Source: ZC4RG25 sp041687075 (GTDB taxonomy: Bacteria > Pseudomonadota > Alphaproteobacteria > Rhizobiales > Hyphomicrobiaceae). From it: a DNA stretch of 64,000 nucleotides. Position 1 is the stretch's first letter. Each line of letters starts with the position of its first letter. Below are positions 42,160-51,681 of the stretch, piece after piece. The notes under the pieces were generated by a model. That model saw nothing but the letters and a program-made list of their open reading frames with translations, did not search any database and had not been told where the DNA came from. A program made the position numbers and the translations under genes. The stretch spans positions 1 through 64,000 of the forward strand of contig JAWLCO010000003.1 of NCBI GenBank assembly GCA_041687075.1, read 5' to 3'.

Positions 42160-43662
42160 ATGGCAAAGCGTGTATTGGTCGTCGACGACGATCCGGCCCA
42201 GCGCCGTATTTTGGAAGAGTGCATCAAGCGGTTCGGTTTCGAGTGCAAGACCGCAGCGTCCGGCGATCAGGCCCTGCATATTCTGACCGGACCCGAGAAA
42301 GAGGGCATTGCCCTCGTCCTGCTCGATCTCGTCATGCCCGGCACCAACGGGATGGCGGTTCTGGAGCAGCTGCGCAGCACGCCGGGCGTCCCGCCCATCA
42401 TCGTGCAAACGGCTCACGGCTCCATCGACAGCGCGATCGGCGCCATGCGGGCCGGCGCGGTCGACTTCGTGGTGAAGCCCGCCAGCCCCGAGCGGCTGGA
42501 AGTCTCGATCAACAGCGCCCTCAAGCTCCACGCGCTCAGCGGTGAGATCGCACGGCTCAAGAAGAAGAGCGAGGGCACGCTCACGTTCAACGATCTCATC
42601 GCGGGCCAAGCGATGCAGCGGGTGGTCTCGCTCGGCAGGCGGGCTGCCGGGTCGCAGATCCCGGTGCTGATCGAAGGCGAGTCGGGCGTCGGCAAGGAGC
42701 TGATCGCGCGCGCCATCCAGGGCGAGAGCGACCGCGCGGGCAAGCCGTTCATCACGGTCAATTGCGGCGCCATCCCGGAGAACCTGGTCGAGAGCATCCT
42801 TTTCGGTCACGAGAGGGGAGCTTTCACGGGCGCCGTCGACAAGCGTGTCGGCAAGTTCCAGGAGGCCGATGGCGGCACGCTCTTCCTCGACGAGGTTGGC
42901 GAGTTGCCGCTCGAAGCTCAGGTGAAGCTGCTGCGCGCCCTGCAGGATGGCGAGATCGATCCCGTTGGTGCCAAGCGGCCGGTAAAGGTCGACATCCGGC
43001 TCATCTCGGCCACCAACCGCGACATGATCGAGCTGGTGAAGGCGGGCCGGTTCCGCGAGGACCTGTTCTATCGTCTCAACGTTTTCCCCATCTGGGTGCC
43101 GCCGCTGCGCCAGCGGCTCGATGACGTGCCGGAGCTCGCCTATCACTTTCTCGCGAGGTTCGCGGCCGAGGAAGGCAAGAATGTCACCTCGATCAGCGAG
43201 CAGGCCATGCAGATGCTGATGCGCTATTCCTGGCCGGGGAATGTGCGTCAGCTCGAGAATGCCGTGTTCCGCGCCGTCGTTCTGGCCGACGGTCCCGAGC
43301 TGACCGTGGCGGAGTTCCCGCAGATCGCCATGCATGTGGACGGCTTCGCCGCAGAGATCCCCCCTGCTCCGCCGCCGCCGAAGCCTGCGGTCTATACGGG
43401 TCCAGCGATGATCGGGGCCGATGGCAAGATCCCGCGCACTATCGAGCTGAAGGAGGCGGATGGCGCCAAGGCGATCGGCATCCCCGCTGTCACCGAGACG
43501 GGCGAGGTGCGCACGTTGGAGGATATCGAGGCCGACATGATCCGTCTGGCACTCGGGCGCTATCGCGGGCACATGTCCGAGGTCGCCCGGAAGCTCGGCA
43601 TCGGCCGCTCGACGCTCTACCGGAAGATGCAGGAGTATGGGCTTGACGCGCGCCACCACTGA
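42160..43662 (+). CDS. Sigma-54-dependent response regulator (NtrC type)
   Basis: A 500-residue response regulator with the full NtrC layout. The receiver domain (residues 1-120) starts VLVVDDDPAQRRIL and has LVLLDLVMPG carrying the phosphoacceptor Asp. The AAA+ domain has Walker A GESGVGKE, the sigma-54 contact loop GAFTGA and Walker B GTLFLDEVGEL. A Pro-rich linker (PPAPPPPKPA) follows, then a Fis-type helix-turn-helix (EVARKLGIGRSTLYRKMQEY). The ATG at 42160 is chosen over an in-frame TTG at 42145. No cognate kinase is adjacent and the two kinases near 10 kb are HisKA_2 types, so its input is unknown. Confidence 0.94.
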   Translation: MAKRVLVVDDDPAQRRILEECIKRFGFECKTAASGDQALHILTGPEKEGIALVLLDLVMPGTNGMAVLEQLRSTPGVPPIIVQTAHGSIDSAIGAMRAGAVDFVVKPASPERLEVSINSALKLHALSGEIARLKKKSEGTLTFNDLIAGQAMQRVVSLGRRAAGSQIPVLIEGESGVGKELIARAIQGESDRAGKPFITVNCGAIPENLVESILFGHERGAFTGAVDKRVGKFQEADGGTLFLDEVGELPLEAQVKLLRALQDGEIDPVGAKRPVKVDIRLISATNRDMIELVKAGRFREDLFYRLNVFPIWVPPLRQRLDDVPELAYHFLARFAAEEGKNVTSISEQAMQMLMRYSWPGNVRQLENAVFRAVVLADGPELTVAEFPQIAMHVDGFAAEIPPAPPPPKPAVYTGPAMIGADGKIPRTIELKEADGAKAIGIPAVTETGEVRTLEDIEADMIRLALGRYRGHMSEVARKLGIGRSTLYRKMQEYGLDARHH

Positions 43663-43833
43663 AGCCAGATCGTCGGTTAGCTGACGGGGCCGAGCGCGGC
43701 CCGATCCTGGCGCGTCTGTCTTTTCGGCCACAGTTCCGACAAAAGAAGATTCTCAGGAAAGATCAGGCTCGTAACTGTTGCTGGCTGCCAGGCGGCGCAT
43801 TAGGTAGCGTGCTTAGCCGCAAGGAGTTTGATG

Positions 43834-45990
43834 ATGCGATCTGCTCGGACACTGCTCTCCGGACTAGCCCTTTCCACTCTCCTGGCCGGCGCAGCGCTAG
43901 CCGCTGCCGAGCCGGAGCCGAGCGAGGCGAGTGCAGACCCGTCAGCAGTGACCGCGCCGGAATCAGGCACGTCCGAAGCCGCCTCCGGAGAGGGCGCTCA
44001 GGCGAGCGATGCACCCGAGCAGAGCGAAGCTGCGGAAGCCACGGAAGACGCTGGCGAGACGGGTGCGGGTGACCAGAGCACCGCATCAGGGCAGGAGTCC
44101 GAACCAGCCGCTGTTGCTGCCGAGGGTCAGCCGGAGAGCACGGAGCCCGAGCCGGCGCAGGCAGCAGATACCGACTCGGCCAGCCAGCCAGCGACTGCGG
44201 CAACCGAGGCGAAGGCCGATGACTCAGACGAGCCGGGCTCTGCTGAAGCCCGACCCGGGCAGGCGGCGGCTCAGTCCGAAGCAAGCACCGGCACCTCAGC
44301 CTCCACCGCTGTCGCTGATCCGGTGACAGGCGATGCAGGCGAAAGCCAGGCCGAACAAGCGACCGCTGCTGATTCGCCTGCTGAACCCGATGCGCCGGCC
44401 TCCGCGGCTGCGGCTGATCCGGCGGTTGATGATGCGGCCGAGCCGGCCCCGGTCGCCGCCGAAGCCCAGCCGGAGCAGCCGACGGACACGGTTGCGGCCG
44501 AGCCGATCATCGAGGTCAGCAAATTCGAGCCTGAGCTTCTGCGGCTGATTTCCGAGGCGGAAGACATTTCGGATGCAGAGCGCGAGGCGCTCACTGCCTT
44601 CTATCAGGGCCGTGGTGATGATCTCCTTTGGATCACCGGCGGCGCGTTCAGCGCGCGCGCCGAATCCGCGATGGCGGAAATCCGGCAAGCGGATGACTGG
44701 GGGCTCGAGGCCTCCGCTTTCGAACTGCCGGCAAAACCGCAGTCGAATGACCCTGCCGAGGTCGCCGCGGTCGAGCTGAAGCTCTCTCTCGCCGTTTTGA
44801 AATATGCGAAGCATGCCCGCGGCGGGCGCATGGATCCGCGGCAGCTATCGAACTACATCGACCGCGAACCTCCACTGTTAGCGCCCGCCGACGTGCTGGC
44901 GGGTATCGCGACCGCGGATGCCGCGGACAGCTATCTGCGGGGTCTGCACCCGCAGCACCCCCAGTTCGAGAAGCTGCGCCAGGCTTGGCTCGACCTCAAG
45001 GGCGGCAAGCTGCCGGTCGAGGATGCCGAAGAGGATGTTGCGCCCAAGAGCAGCGCGGGAAAGAAGAGCAAGAAGGCCGACTCCGATGAAGCGAAAATGC
45101 GCAAGCTCCTGCACAACATGGAGCAGTGGCGCTGGATGCCGGAGGATCTCGGTCAGTTCTACGTCTGGGCTAATGTGCCGGAGTTCACGCTGCGCGTGAT
45201 GAAAGATGGGAAGGCCATCCACACGGAGCGGCTGATCGTCGGCAAGCGGGATACGCAGACCCCGATCTTTTCCGACGAGATGGAGACCATCGTCTTTCAT
45301 CCGTACTGGGGTGTGCCCAACAGCATCAAGGTGAAGGAACTCCTGCCGGGCCTCGTTCGTGGCTCCAACGTACTCGCCAGGAACGATCTGCGCATCCAGT
45401 ACCGCGGCCGCGACATTGATCCGTCGCGCGTCGACTGGGCCAGGACGGACATTCGCAATTTCCACGTCTACCAGCCGCCCAGCTCGCGAAATGTGCTCGG
45501 CGTCGTGAAGTTCCTGTTCCCGAACAAGCACGCGGTCTACATGCACGACACGCCGACCAAGCACCTGTTCAAGGCCTCACAGCGCTTGTTCAGCCATGGC
45601 TGCATGCGTGTTCGCGATCCGCTGAAGTTCGCCGAAATCCTGTTGGCGCATGACAAGGGCTGGGATGCTGGCCGGATCACGGGGCTGGTGAAGCGCGGCC
45701 CGCAAAACAACCACGTGACGATCGACTCCAAGATTCCGGTCCACATCACCTACTTCACCGCCTGGGTTGACGAGAAGGGCGTGGTGAAGACCTGGTCCGA
45801 TGTGTACGGCCACGAGAAGCGGATCCAGATGGGACTCGAGGGGAAGGCCCACCTGATCGCGAAGAAGAAGGAGGACCTTGGCGCAGTCCGGGCCGAGGTG
45901 GTGGGCCGGCTGGCCGAGACAGGTCCGACCTGGTCCGCTCCGTCCTCTTCTCGTCAGCCGGACTGGGTGCGTCGCGTGTTCGGCAACTGA
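43834..45990 (+). CDS. L,D-transpeptidase (YcbB/LdtD-type) with a long disordered N-terminal linker
   Basis: A 718-residue exported enzyme. After a signal peptide (LLSGLALSTLLAGAALAAA) come about 200 residues of Ala/Glu/Pro/Ser-rich low-complexity sequence (to about residue 225). A substrate-domain region follows (LTAFYQGRGDDLLWITGGAF), then the YkuD catalytic domain with HPYWGVPNSIKVKELLPGL and the active-site block SHGCMRV, which supplies the catalytic Cys. It cross-links peptidoglycan stem peptides by 3-3 bonds. AAGGAG precedes two tandem ATGs (43831, 43834); the second has better spacing. A strong terminator follows, and a DUF882 peptidase gene lies downstream. Confidence 0.9.
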   Translation: MRSARTLLSGLALSTLLAGAALAAAEPEPSEASADPSAVTAPESGTSEAASGEGAQASDAPEQSEAAEATEDAGETGAGDQSTASGQESEPAAVAAEGQPESTEPEPAQAADTDSASQPATAATEAKADDSDEPGSAEARPGQAAAQSEASTGTSASTAVADPVTGDAGESQAEQATAADSPAEPDAPASAAAADPAVDDAAEPAPVAAEAQPEQPTDTVAAEPIIEVSKFEPELLRLISEAEDISDAEREALTAFYQGRGDDLLWITGGAFSARAESAMAEIRQADDWGLEASAFELPAKPQSNDPAEVAAVELKLSLAVLKYAKHARGGRMDPRQLSNYIDREPPLLAPADVLAGIATADAADSYLRGLHPQHPQFEKLRQAWLDLKGGKLPVEDAEEDVAPKSSAGKKSKKADSDEAKMRKLLHNMEQWRWMPEDLGQFYVWANVPEFTLRVMKDGKAIHTERLIVGKRDTQTPIFSDEMETIVFHPYWGVPNSIKVKELLPGLVRGSNVLARNDLRIQYRGRDIDPSRVDWARTDIRNFHVYQPPSSRNVLGVVKFLFPNKHAVYMHDTPTKHLFKASQRLFSHGCMRVRDPLKFAEILLAHDKGWDAGRITGLVKRGPQNNHVTIDSKIPVHITYFTAWVDEKGVVKTWSDVYGHEKRIQMGLEGKAHLIAKKKEDLGAVRAEVVGRLAETGPTWSAPSSSRQPDWVRRVFGN

Positions 45991-46033
45991 CGCCGCACCG
46001 CATCCTGAGCCCAACGATCTGCCTCGATTTTCG

Positions 46034-46070
46034 GCCCCGTGCGACCACCGCGCGGGGCCTTTTGCTTTTC
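46034..46070 (+). terminator. Rho-independent terminator after the L,D-transpeptidase gene
   Basis: GGCCCCGTGC and GCGCGGGGCC form a 10-bp stem (one G-U pair) with a 7-base loop, followed by TTTTGCTTTT. It lies 43 bases after the stop. The remaining bases up to 46306 hold no supported gene, only the presumed promoter of the DUF882 gene. Confidence 0.8.
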
Positions 46071-46306
46071 GATGCTTTGGCGCAATTGAGTGAAGCCGCT
46101 ATCCTTGATGCGCCTTCCTGAGCCGGCCTTCTACGCTCCGACCACCCCCTGCTGCCTCTTTGTCGCCCGAGTGCTCGATTAGGAGCACGTCTGAGGGGAG
46201 ACTTAACGGGAGGTTAACGAACCAGCGTTAACGCTAAAAAACTGCCGCGGGCCGTTTCACACCGGAACACAGTGAGGCTCGACAGGCAGGCAGCGTTTCA
46301 CCAGGG

Positions 46307-47833
46307 GTGGGGCAAGCATTGTACAAGCGTGGGCTGAGTCTCCTCGCCGGTGTCACCGTAGTGGCACTCATGGCCGTCTACTGGGCCCCCCGGCTCAGTG
46401 CCGGTCTGCCGCAGACGCGGACGATCTCACTGCATAACATCCATACCAAGGAGACCATCACGGTCGAATACAAGAAGGACGGCAAATACGTCCCGGCCGC
46501 GATGAAGCAGATCAACTGGATCCTGCGCGACTGGCGCAAGAACGAGGCAACCGAGATGGACCCGGAGCTCATCGACCTGCTCTGGGAAATTCATACGGAG
46601 CTCGGGTCCGAGAAACCCATCCACATCATCTCGGGCTACCGCTCGCGGGCGACGAACAACATGCTGCGGAAGACGCGCGGCGGGCAGGCCAAGCAGAGTC
46701 GGCACATCTTGGGAAAAGCCGTGGACGTGCACTTCCCCGACGTGCCGATCCGGCGGCTGCGCTATTCGGCACTGGTGCGCGAGCGCGGTGGTGTCGGGTA
46801 TTATCCGACCTCTGCGATTCCTTTCGTGCACGTCGACACCGACCGGGTGCGTGCCTGGCCGCGCCTGCCGCGATTCGAGCTCGCGCTGCTATTTCCGGAT
46901 GGCCGGACCAGGCATATTCCCGCTGACGGAAAACCGCTGACGCCGGCGGACGTCCACATCGCCAGGACGAAGCATGTCGATCTGGTCAAACAAGTCGCCG
47001 CCTATAACGAGCTGCGCAAGACAGCTCAGAGCCCGACCCGGATCGCCAGGGCCGAGACCGGGCCCCGCGCGACGCCTCGCCCGGAACCGCGGATCGCGGC
47101 CGCATGGCAGCAGTCCGAGCCCAAAATCACGGCCGACGAGCCCGCGGAGGCTCAACAGAAGCCACAGCCGAAACTCGTCGCGGGGCCGCGTCCTGCGACG
47201 CGTCCTGCCCGGGTTGCCAGCAATCCGTCTGACGAGGACCGTTTGAAGCTTGCCCAGCTTGCGGCGCTGGCCAGCCTGCCGGGCATCCCCTCCGAGACGC
47301 CCCGGCTCATGCCGGCTTCGTTCGGGCCTGACCAGTCCTGGTCTGAGCAGGGCCTGAGAGGTTCGGAGCCGCGCTCCGAAAGCTCCTCTGGCTCCCGCCT
47401 CGCAGCACTCCCCAATGCAGAGCTGGCACCCGGACGCTTCGGCTGGGGTATCGGCTGGACGAGCGAAAGTGAGGACGCGTCCGGCTCCGACGCACCCACA
47501 AGGTGGGCCGTGGCTCCGGAGTACGACGAGGAGCACCCCGAGGAGCTTTCATACCGGCCCTTTCCTATCGTCCCGTACCTGACCGAGACGCCCTCGCCCG
47601 ATGATCCAGCCCTCGCCCGCATGGAGCACCCGGACGTGGCGAAAACGCTGGAGCTCCTGGACGAGGCAGGCGACCTGCCTGCCATGCAGCTGAGGCCAGA
47701 ACCGCAGGCGGTGCAGCTGCTCTGGGCACTGCAGTTCCAGGGCGAGGCCGTACCGCTGGCCAGCATTTTCGGAGAGCGTCCGGCAGCGCCAGGCGGGGTT
47801 GCGAAGCGCCCCGTGCGGTTGAGTGCGCGCTGA
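46307..47833 (+). CDS. DUF882 (YcbK/M15-type) peptidoglycan peptidase with long C-terminal extension
   Basis: A 508-residue protein with an N-terminal membrane/signal segment (LLAGVTVVALMAVYWAPRL). A DUF882 domain follows at about residues 35-185: ISLHNIHTKETITVEYKKDG, IISGYRSRATNNML, then the zinc-site pattern SRHILGKAVDVHFPD and FVHVDTDRVRAWPR. This family is related to D-Ala-D-Ala metallopeptidases that trim peptidoglycan. The remaining about 320 residues are Pro/Ala/Glu-rich and probably disordered. The GTG at 46307 is the most upstream in-frame start; a TTG at 46319 is also possible. Its pairing with the L,D-transpeptidase fits joint envelope remodelling. Confidence 0.86.
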   Translation: MGQALYKRGLSLLAGVTVVALMAVYWAPRLSAGLPQTRTISLHNIHTKETITVEYKKDGKYVPAAMKQINWILRDWRKNEATEMDPELIDLLWEIHTELGSEKPIHIISGYRSRATNNMLRKTRGGQAKQSRHILGKAVDVHFPDVPIRRLRYSALVRERGGVGYYPTSAIPFVHVDTDRVRAWPRLPRFELALLFPDGRTRHIPADGKPLTPADVHIARTKHVDLVKQVAAYNELRKTAQSPTRIARAETGPRATPRPEPRIAAAWQQSEPKITADEPAEAQQKPQPKLVAGPRPATRPARVASNPSDEDRLKLAQLAALASLPGIPSETPRLMPASFGPDQSWSEQGLRGSEPRSESSSGSRLAALPNAELAPGRFGWGIGWTSESEDASGSDAPTRWAVAPEYDEEHPEELSYRPFPIVPYLTETPSPDDPALARMEHPDVAKTLELLDEAGDLPAMQLRPEPQAVQLLWALQFQGEAVPLASIFGERPAAPGGVAKRPVRLSAR

Positions 47834-47952
47834 CAGCCGTTTCATCAGACGGCCGCCTTGACGCGGCCACCTTGGACCGGAATGATCCGTTCCCCTCGTT
47901 CTGGCAGAGACGGTCGTCGCGAGGGATTAACTTCGGATGGAAAGGTGTTGAG

Positions 47953-48291
47953 ATGAATAGATTTCTCGTTGCTTTTGCCGCATTTCTTGCACTGAGTGCC
48001 CACCCTGCTCTCGCGGCCAGCCCAGCCGCGGAGTCCGCCGCGAAGGCAATCAACCAGATCGCGGCGGATGCAAAAAAGCTCGAGAGCTACTGCAAAGTCA
48101 TCAAGGACATGGACGCCGCTGGCGAGGATGAGGCCAAGCTCGATGCCCTGGGTGAACAGCTCGAGCAGCTCCTGCAGTCCTTCGGGCCGCAGTACGCACA
48201 AGCCCTGGAGGTCTCGGAGGATGCAGATGAAGCCGATGGCCAGGCCATCGAATCTGCGTTCGAGAACCTCGACGAGAAGTGCTGGGAATAG
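47953..48291 (+). CDS. Small exported protein of unknown function
   Basis: A 112-residue protein starting MNRFLVAFAAFLALSAHPALA, a clear Sec signal peptide cleaved near residue 22. The mature part is helical and acidic, with two cysteines (SYCKVIK and EKCWE at the C-terminus) that could form a disulfide in the periplasm. GGAAAGG upstream supports the ATG at 47953. I do not recognise a family. It lies between the DUF882 gene and ligA, with 120 bases before it, so it probably has its own promoter. Confidence 0.75.
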   Translation: MNRFLVAFAAFLALSAHPALAASPAAESAAKAINQIAADAKKLESYCKVIKDMDAAGEDEAKLDALGEQLEQLLQSFGPQYAQALEVSEDADEADGQAIESAFENLDEKCWE

Positions 48292-48501
48292 GCTCGCCGC
48301 CTGAATTCTCTCTCATGCCTTCTGGACGTTCGAAACGGAGAGGGTTGCCGGACCATCGCGCCCTCTCCGCCTGATGGGCTGCACGATTATCGCCGCTCCC
48401 CGGCATGCCATTCGCAGCCGTGCGTAGCGGCAGGTTTCGGCTTGATCGTGCCGAAGGTGCATGCCACCTAAGCAGGCTCATTCTGCTCGTGGCTCGCTCC
48501 G

Positions 48502-50631
48502 ATGACGACCTCGGCTGTTTCTCACAAACCGGTTTCGGCACTCACCCCGGAGGAAGCGGGGGCTGAGCTGGCCCGTCTCGCCGCCGAAATCGCCCATCAC
48601 GACCGGCTCTATTACCAGCTCGCCCAGCCGGAAATTTCGGATGCGGACTACGATGCGCTGGTCCGGCGCAACGCCGAGATCGAAGCGCGCTTCCCGGAGC
48701 TGATCCGGCCCGACAGCCCATCCCATCGCGTCGGCGCCCCGCCCGTCGAAGCCTTCGGCAAGGTGCGCCATCGCGTGCCGATGCTGTCGCTCGGCAACGC
48801 TTTCGCCGAGGAGGAGATCGGCGAGTTCGTCGCGCGCGTCCGCCGGTTCCTCGGCATGAAACCGGACGAAGAGATCGAGTTCACGGCGGAGCCGAAAATC
48901 GACGGCCTCTCCATCTCGATCCGCTACGAGCAGGGCCGGCTTGTGGAAGCGGCCACACGCGGCGACGGCACCGAGGGTGAGAATGTCACGGCGAACGTCC
49001 GCACCATCCGCGGCATTCCGCACAGAATAGACGCACGCGACTTTCCCGAAATCATAGACGTACGCGGCGAAATCTACCTTGCACACGCCGACTTCCAGAA
49101 GCTCAACGAGGCGCAGGCAGCCGCCGGCCAGAAGGTGTTCGCCAACCCGCGCAATGCCGCGGCGGGCTCTCTCCGTCAGCTCGATCCCAAGGTGACCGCG
49201 AGCCGTCCGCTGAAGTTCTTTGCCTACGCATGGGGCGAGGTCTCCCGCCTGCCCGCGCGCACGCAATGGGAGATGTACGAGGCCTACCAGCGGTGGGGCT
49301 TTCCGACCAATCCGCTGGCCCGGCTCTGCCGCGGGCCCGATGAAATGCTCGCCCTCTACCGCGAGATGAGCACGCAACGGGCAACGCTCGGCTACGACAT
49401 CGACGGCATCGTCTACAAGGTGAACCGGCTCGACCTGCAGGACCGGCTCGGCTTCGTCTCGCGTTCGCCGCGCTGGGCCGTCGCCCACAAGTTTCCCGCC
49501 GAACAGGCGATGACAGTCCTGCGCGATATCGAGATCCAGGTCGGCCGCACGGGAGCGCTGACTCCAGTCGCGAAACTTGAGCCCGTGACGGTCGGTGGCG
49601 TGGTGGTCGCCAATGCCACGCTGCACAACGAGGATGAGATCAAGCGCAAGGACGTGCGCGTCGGCGATACCGTAATCGTCCAGCGCGCAGGCGACGTTAT
49701 CCCGCAAATCGTCGGCGTGGTGCTGGAGAAGCGGCCGGCGGAGGCGAAGGAATACGAGTTCCCCACGCAATGCCCGGTCTGCGGCAGCCATGCGGTGCGC
49801 GAGGTCAATCCGCGGACGGGCGAGATGGATGCCGTTCGCCGGTGCACCGGCGGCCTCGTCTGCCCGGCGCAGGCGAAGGAGCGTCTTCGCCATTTCGTCT
49901 CTCGCAACGCCTTCGATATTGAAGGACTCGGCGAGAAGCAGATCGAGGCCTTCTATGATGAAGGCCGGATCATGCAGCCGGCCGACATCTTCACGCTGGC
50001 GCGGCGCGAGGAACGCCGCAGCGACAAGCTCATCGACAAGAAGGGCTACGGCCGCAAGTCCGTCGAGAACCTGTTCAGGGCGATCGAAGCGCGGCGCACC
50101 GTGCCGCTCGACCGCTTCATTTTCGCGCTCGGCATCCGGCACGTCGGCGAGACGACCGCCCGCGATCTCGCCAACGCCTATCACACCTGGGAGGCCTTTC
50201 GCACTGCAGTCGAGGCTGCCGTGACGGGCGGCCACGGAAGCGACGCCTACCGCGACATCGACAACATCGAAGGCATCGGCGAGACCGTCGTCGACGCGCT
50301 AATCGACTTCTTCTCGGAGCCCCACAACGTCCGGGCTGTCGACGACCTGCTTGCAGAGGTCACGGTCCAGCCGTTTGCCCGGGTAGTGTCGGCCAGGTCG
50401 TCAGTAGCCGGCAAGACCGTCGTGTTCACTGGCACTCTCGAGCGCTTGACCCGCAGCGAGGCGAAAGCGCAGGCCGAGCGGCTGGGCGCCAAGGTGGCCG
50501 GCTCGGTCTCCAAGAAGACGGACTACGTGATTGCAGGCGCCGATGCCGGCTCCAAGCTCTCGAAGGCGCGCGAGCTCGGCGTCACAGTGCTGACGGAGGA
50601 CGAGTGGATGGAACTCAGCAACAAGGGCTGA
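48502..50631 (+). CDS. ligA: NAD-dependent DNA ligase LigA
   Basis: A 709-residue replicative DNA ligase. The N-terminal Ia region includes YYQLAQPEISDADYD, which binds NAD, and the adenylation motif is EPKIDG with Lys132. The OB fold follows (GRTGALTPVAKLEPV), then a Cys4 zinc finger (CPVCGSH ... CTGGLVCPAQ), helix-hairpin-helix repeats, and a C-terminal BRCT domain (KTVVFTGTLERLTRSEAKA). It seals nicks during replication and repair. The ATG at 48502 gives the expected family N-terminus. Its 3' end overlaps the azlC start by 28 bases. Confidence 0.97.
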   Translation: MTTSAVSHKPVSALTPEEAGAELARLAAEIAHHDRLYYQLAQPEISDADYDALVRRNAEIEARFPELIRPDSPSHRVGAPPVEAFGKVRHRVPMLSLGNAFAEEEIGEFVARVRRFLGMKPDEEIEFTAEPKIDGLSISIRYEQGRLVEAATRGDGTEGENVTANVRTIRGIPHRIDARDFPEIIDVRGEIYLAHADFQKLNEAQAAAGQKVFANPRNAAAGSLRQLDPKVTASRPLKFFAYAWGEVSRLPARTQWEMYEAYQRWGFPTNPLARLCRGPDEMLALYREMSTQRATLGYDIDGIVYKVNRLDLQDRLGFVSRSPRWAVAHKFPAEQAMTVLRDIEIQVGRTGALTPVAKLEPVTVGGVVVANATLHNEDEIKRKDVRVGDTVIVQRAGDVIPQIVGVVLEKRPAEAKEYEFPTQCPVCGSHAVREVNPRTGEMDAVRRCTGGLVCPAQAKERLRHFVSRNAFDIEGLGEKQIEAFYDEGRIMQPADIFTLARREERRSDKLIDKKGYGRKSVENLFRAIEARRTVPLDRFIFALGIRHVGETTARDLANAYHTWEAFRTAVEAAVTGGHGSDAYRDIDNIEGIGETVVDALIDFFSEPHNVRAVDDLLAEVTVQPFARVVSARSSVAGKTVVFTGTLERLTRSEAKAQAERLGAKVAGSVSKKTDYVIAGADAGSKLSKARELGVTVLTEDEWMELSNKG

Positions 50632-51332
50632 CGGCCCCGTCCGCCTGGCAAGAGTTCCAGCAGGGCACGATCGCCGTGCTGCCTGCGGCCGTCGCCGTTG
50701 TGCCGTTCGGGCTGCTATTGGGAGCGCTTGCTGCGCAGAAGGGGCTGTCGCCCTTGGAGGTGGGGCTGATGAGCAGTCTCGTCTTTGCCGGCAGCGCGCA
50801 GATGGTGGCCGTCGATGTCTGGCGGGACCCCGCGCCCTGGGTTCTCCTCGGACTGGCGGCGCTCACCATCAACCTGCGTCATCTGATGATGGGGGCCTCC
50901 CTCAGCCTGCATCTCGGCGGATTCCGCCCCTGGCAACGCATCCTCGGCATAGCCTTCCTGGCAGACGAGATCTGGGCGCTTGCCGAACGCCGGGCGGCCA
51001 TGGGGCAGCTTCATCCGGCCTATTACGCGGGGCTCGGCTTCCTGCTCTATGCGAACTTCGTCTGCTCCAGTGTCGCCGGGGCGATTCTCGGACCTGCCAT
51101 AGAAGACCCCGCCGCCTGGGGCTTCGATTTTGCGTTCACGGCCATTTTCATCGGCCTCATCATCGCTTTCTGGCGTGGGCCCGGCACCGCTGTCGTCATA
51201 GCGGCCAGTGCCATCGCAGCTGTGCTCACCCAGACCTGTTTCGGCGGCGTCTGGCACGTTCTGGCGGGCGGCGCGGCCGGCATGGCAGCAGCGGCAGCGC
51301 TGGCCGTCATGGGTGAGAGGCGGCAGACATGA
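50604..51332 (+). CDS. AzlC family branched-chain amino acid exporter subunit
   Basis: A 242-residue polytopic membrane protein of the AzlC family. VLPAAVAVVPFGLLLGALAA, GLMSSLVFAGSAQMVAVDVW and LTINLRHLMMGASLSLHLGG are family signatures. With AzlD it forms an exporter of branched-chain amino acids such as valine or leucine. The GTG at 50604 lies inside the ligA 3' end (28-base overlap), so it may be co-transcribed with ligA. The azlD gene overlaps by four bases (ATGA). Confidence 0.9.
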   Translation: MDGTQQQGLTAPSAWQEFQQGTIAVLPAAVAVVPFGLLLGALAAQKGLSPLEVGLMSSLVFAGSAQMVAVDVWRDPAPWVLLGLAALTINLRHLMMGASLSLHLGGFRPWQRILGIAFLADEIWALAERRAAMGQLHPAYYAGLGFLLYANFVCSSVAGAILGPAIEDPAAWGFDFAFTAIFIGLIIAFWRGPGTAVVIAASAIAAVLTQTCFGGVWHVLAGGAAGMAAAAALAVMGERRQT

Positions 51333-51631
51333 CGCTCGACCCTTTGAACGTCGCCGCAATCCTCGCCATGGCCGTCGCGACATACGCGACCCGCGTCGGC
51401 GGGCTCTGGCTGCTGCGATTCGTGCGCATGACTCCCCGCGTGCAGACCTCTCTCGAAGCACTGCCGGTGGCGGTGCTGACAGCAGTGATCGCACCGTCAC
51501 TGATGAAGGGCGGCGCACCCGACTTGATCGCAGCGGCCATAACGATCCTCGCCGCTTCGCGCTTACCGCTGCTTGCCGTGGTGGTGATCGGCGTTGCATC
51601 AGCCGTGCTGCTGCGGCACCTGCTGGGCTGA
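51329..51631 (+). CDS. AzlD domain protein (branched-chain amino acid exporter small subunit)
   Basis: A 100-residue membrane protein with about four hydrophobic segments. ILAMAVATYATRVGGLWLL and TSLEALPVAVLTAVIAPSLM match AzlD (TYLTRALPLL ... LRYVPPAVLAAL pattern). It partners AzlC, encoded immediately upstream with a four-base overlap. It is the last plus-strand gene before a convergent fatty-acid operon; the 50-base gap has no convincing terminator. Confidence 0.88.
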   Translation: MTLDPLNVAAILAMAVATYATRVGGLWLLRFVRMTPRVQTSLEALPVAVLTAVIAPSLMKGGAPDLIAAAITILAASRLPLLAVVVIGVASAVLLRHLLG

Positions 51632-51681
51632 AGAGCGCAACACGGCCCTCCCAGCCAGCCCCTGGAAGGCCGAATTGCGGC

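Noticed and set aside
42133..50235. Long antisense frames over the NtrC-type regulator and ligA
   Set aside because: Same explanation: the plus-strand proteins have complete domain sets, and the antisense products show no recognisable motif or ribosome site.
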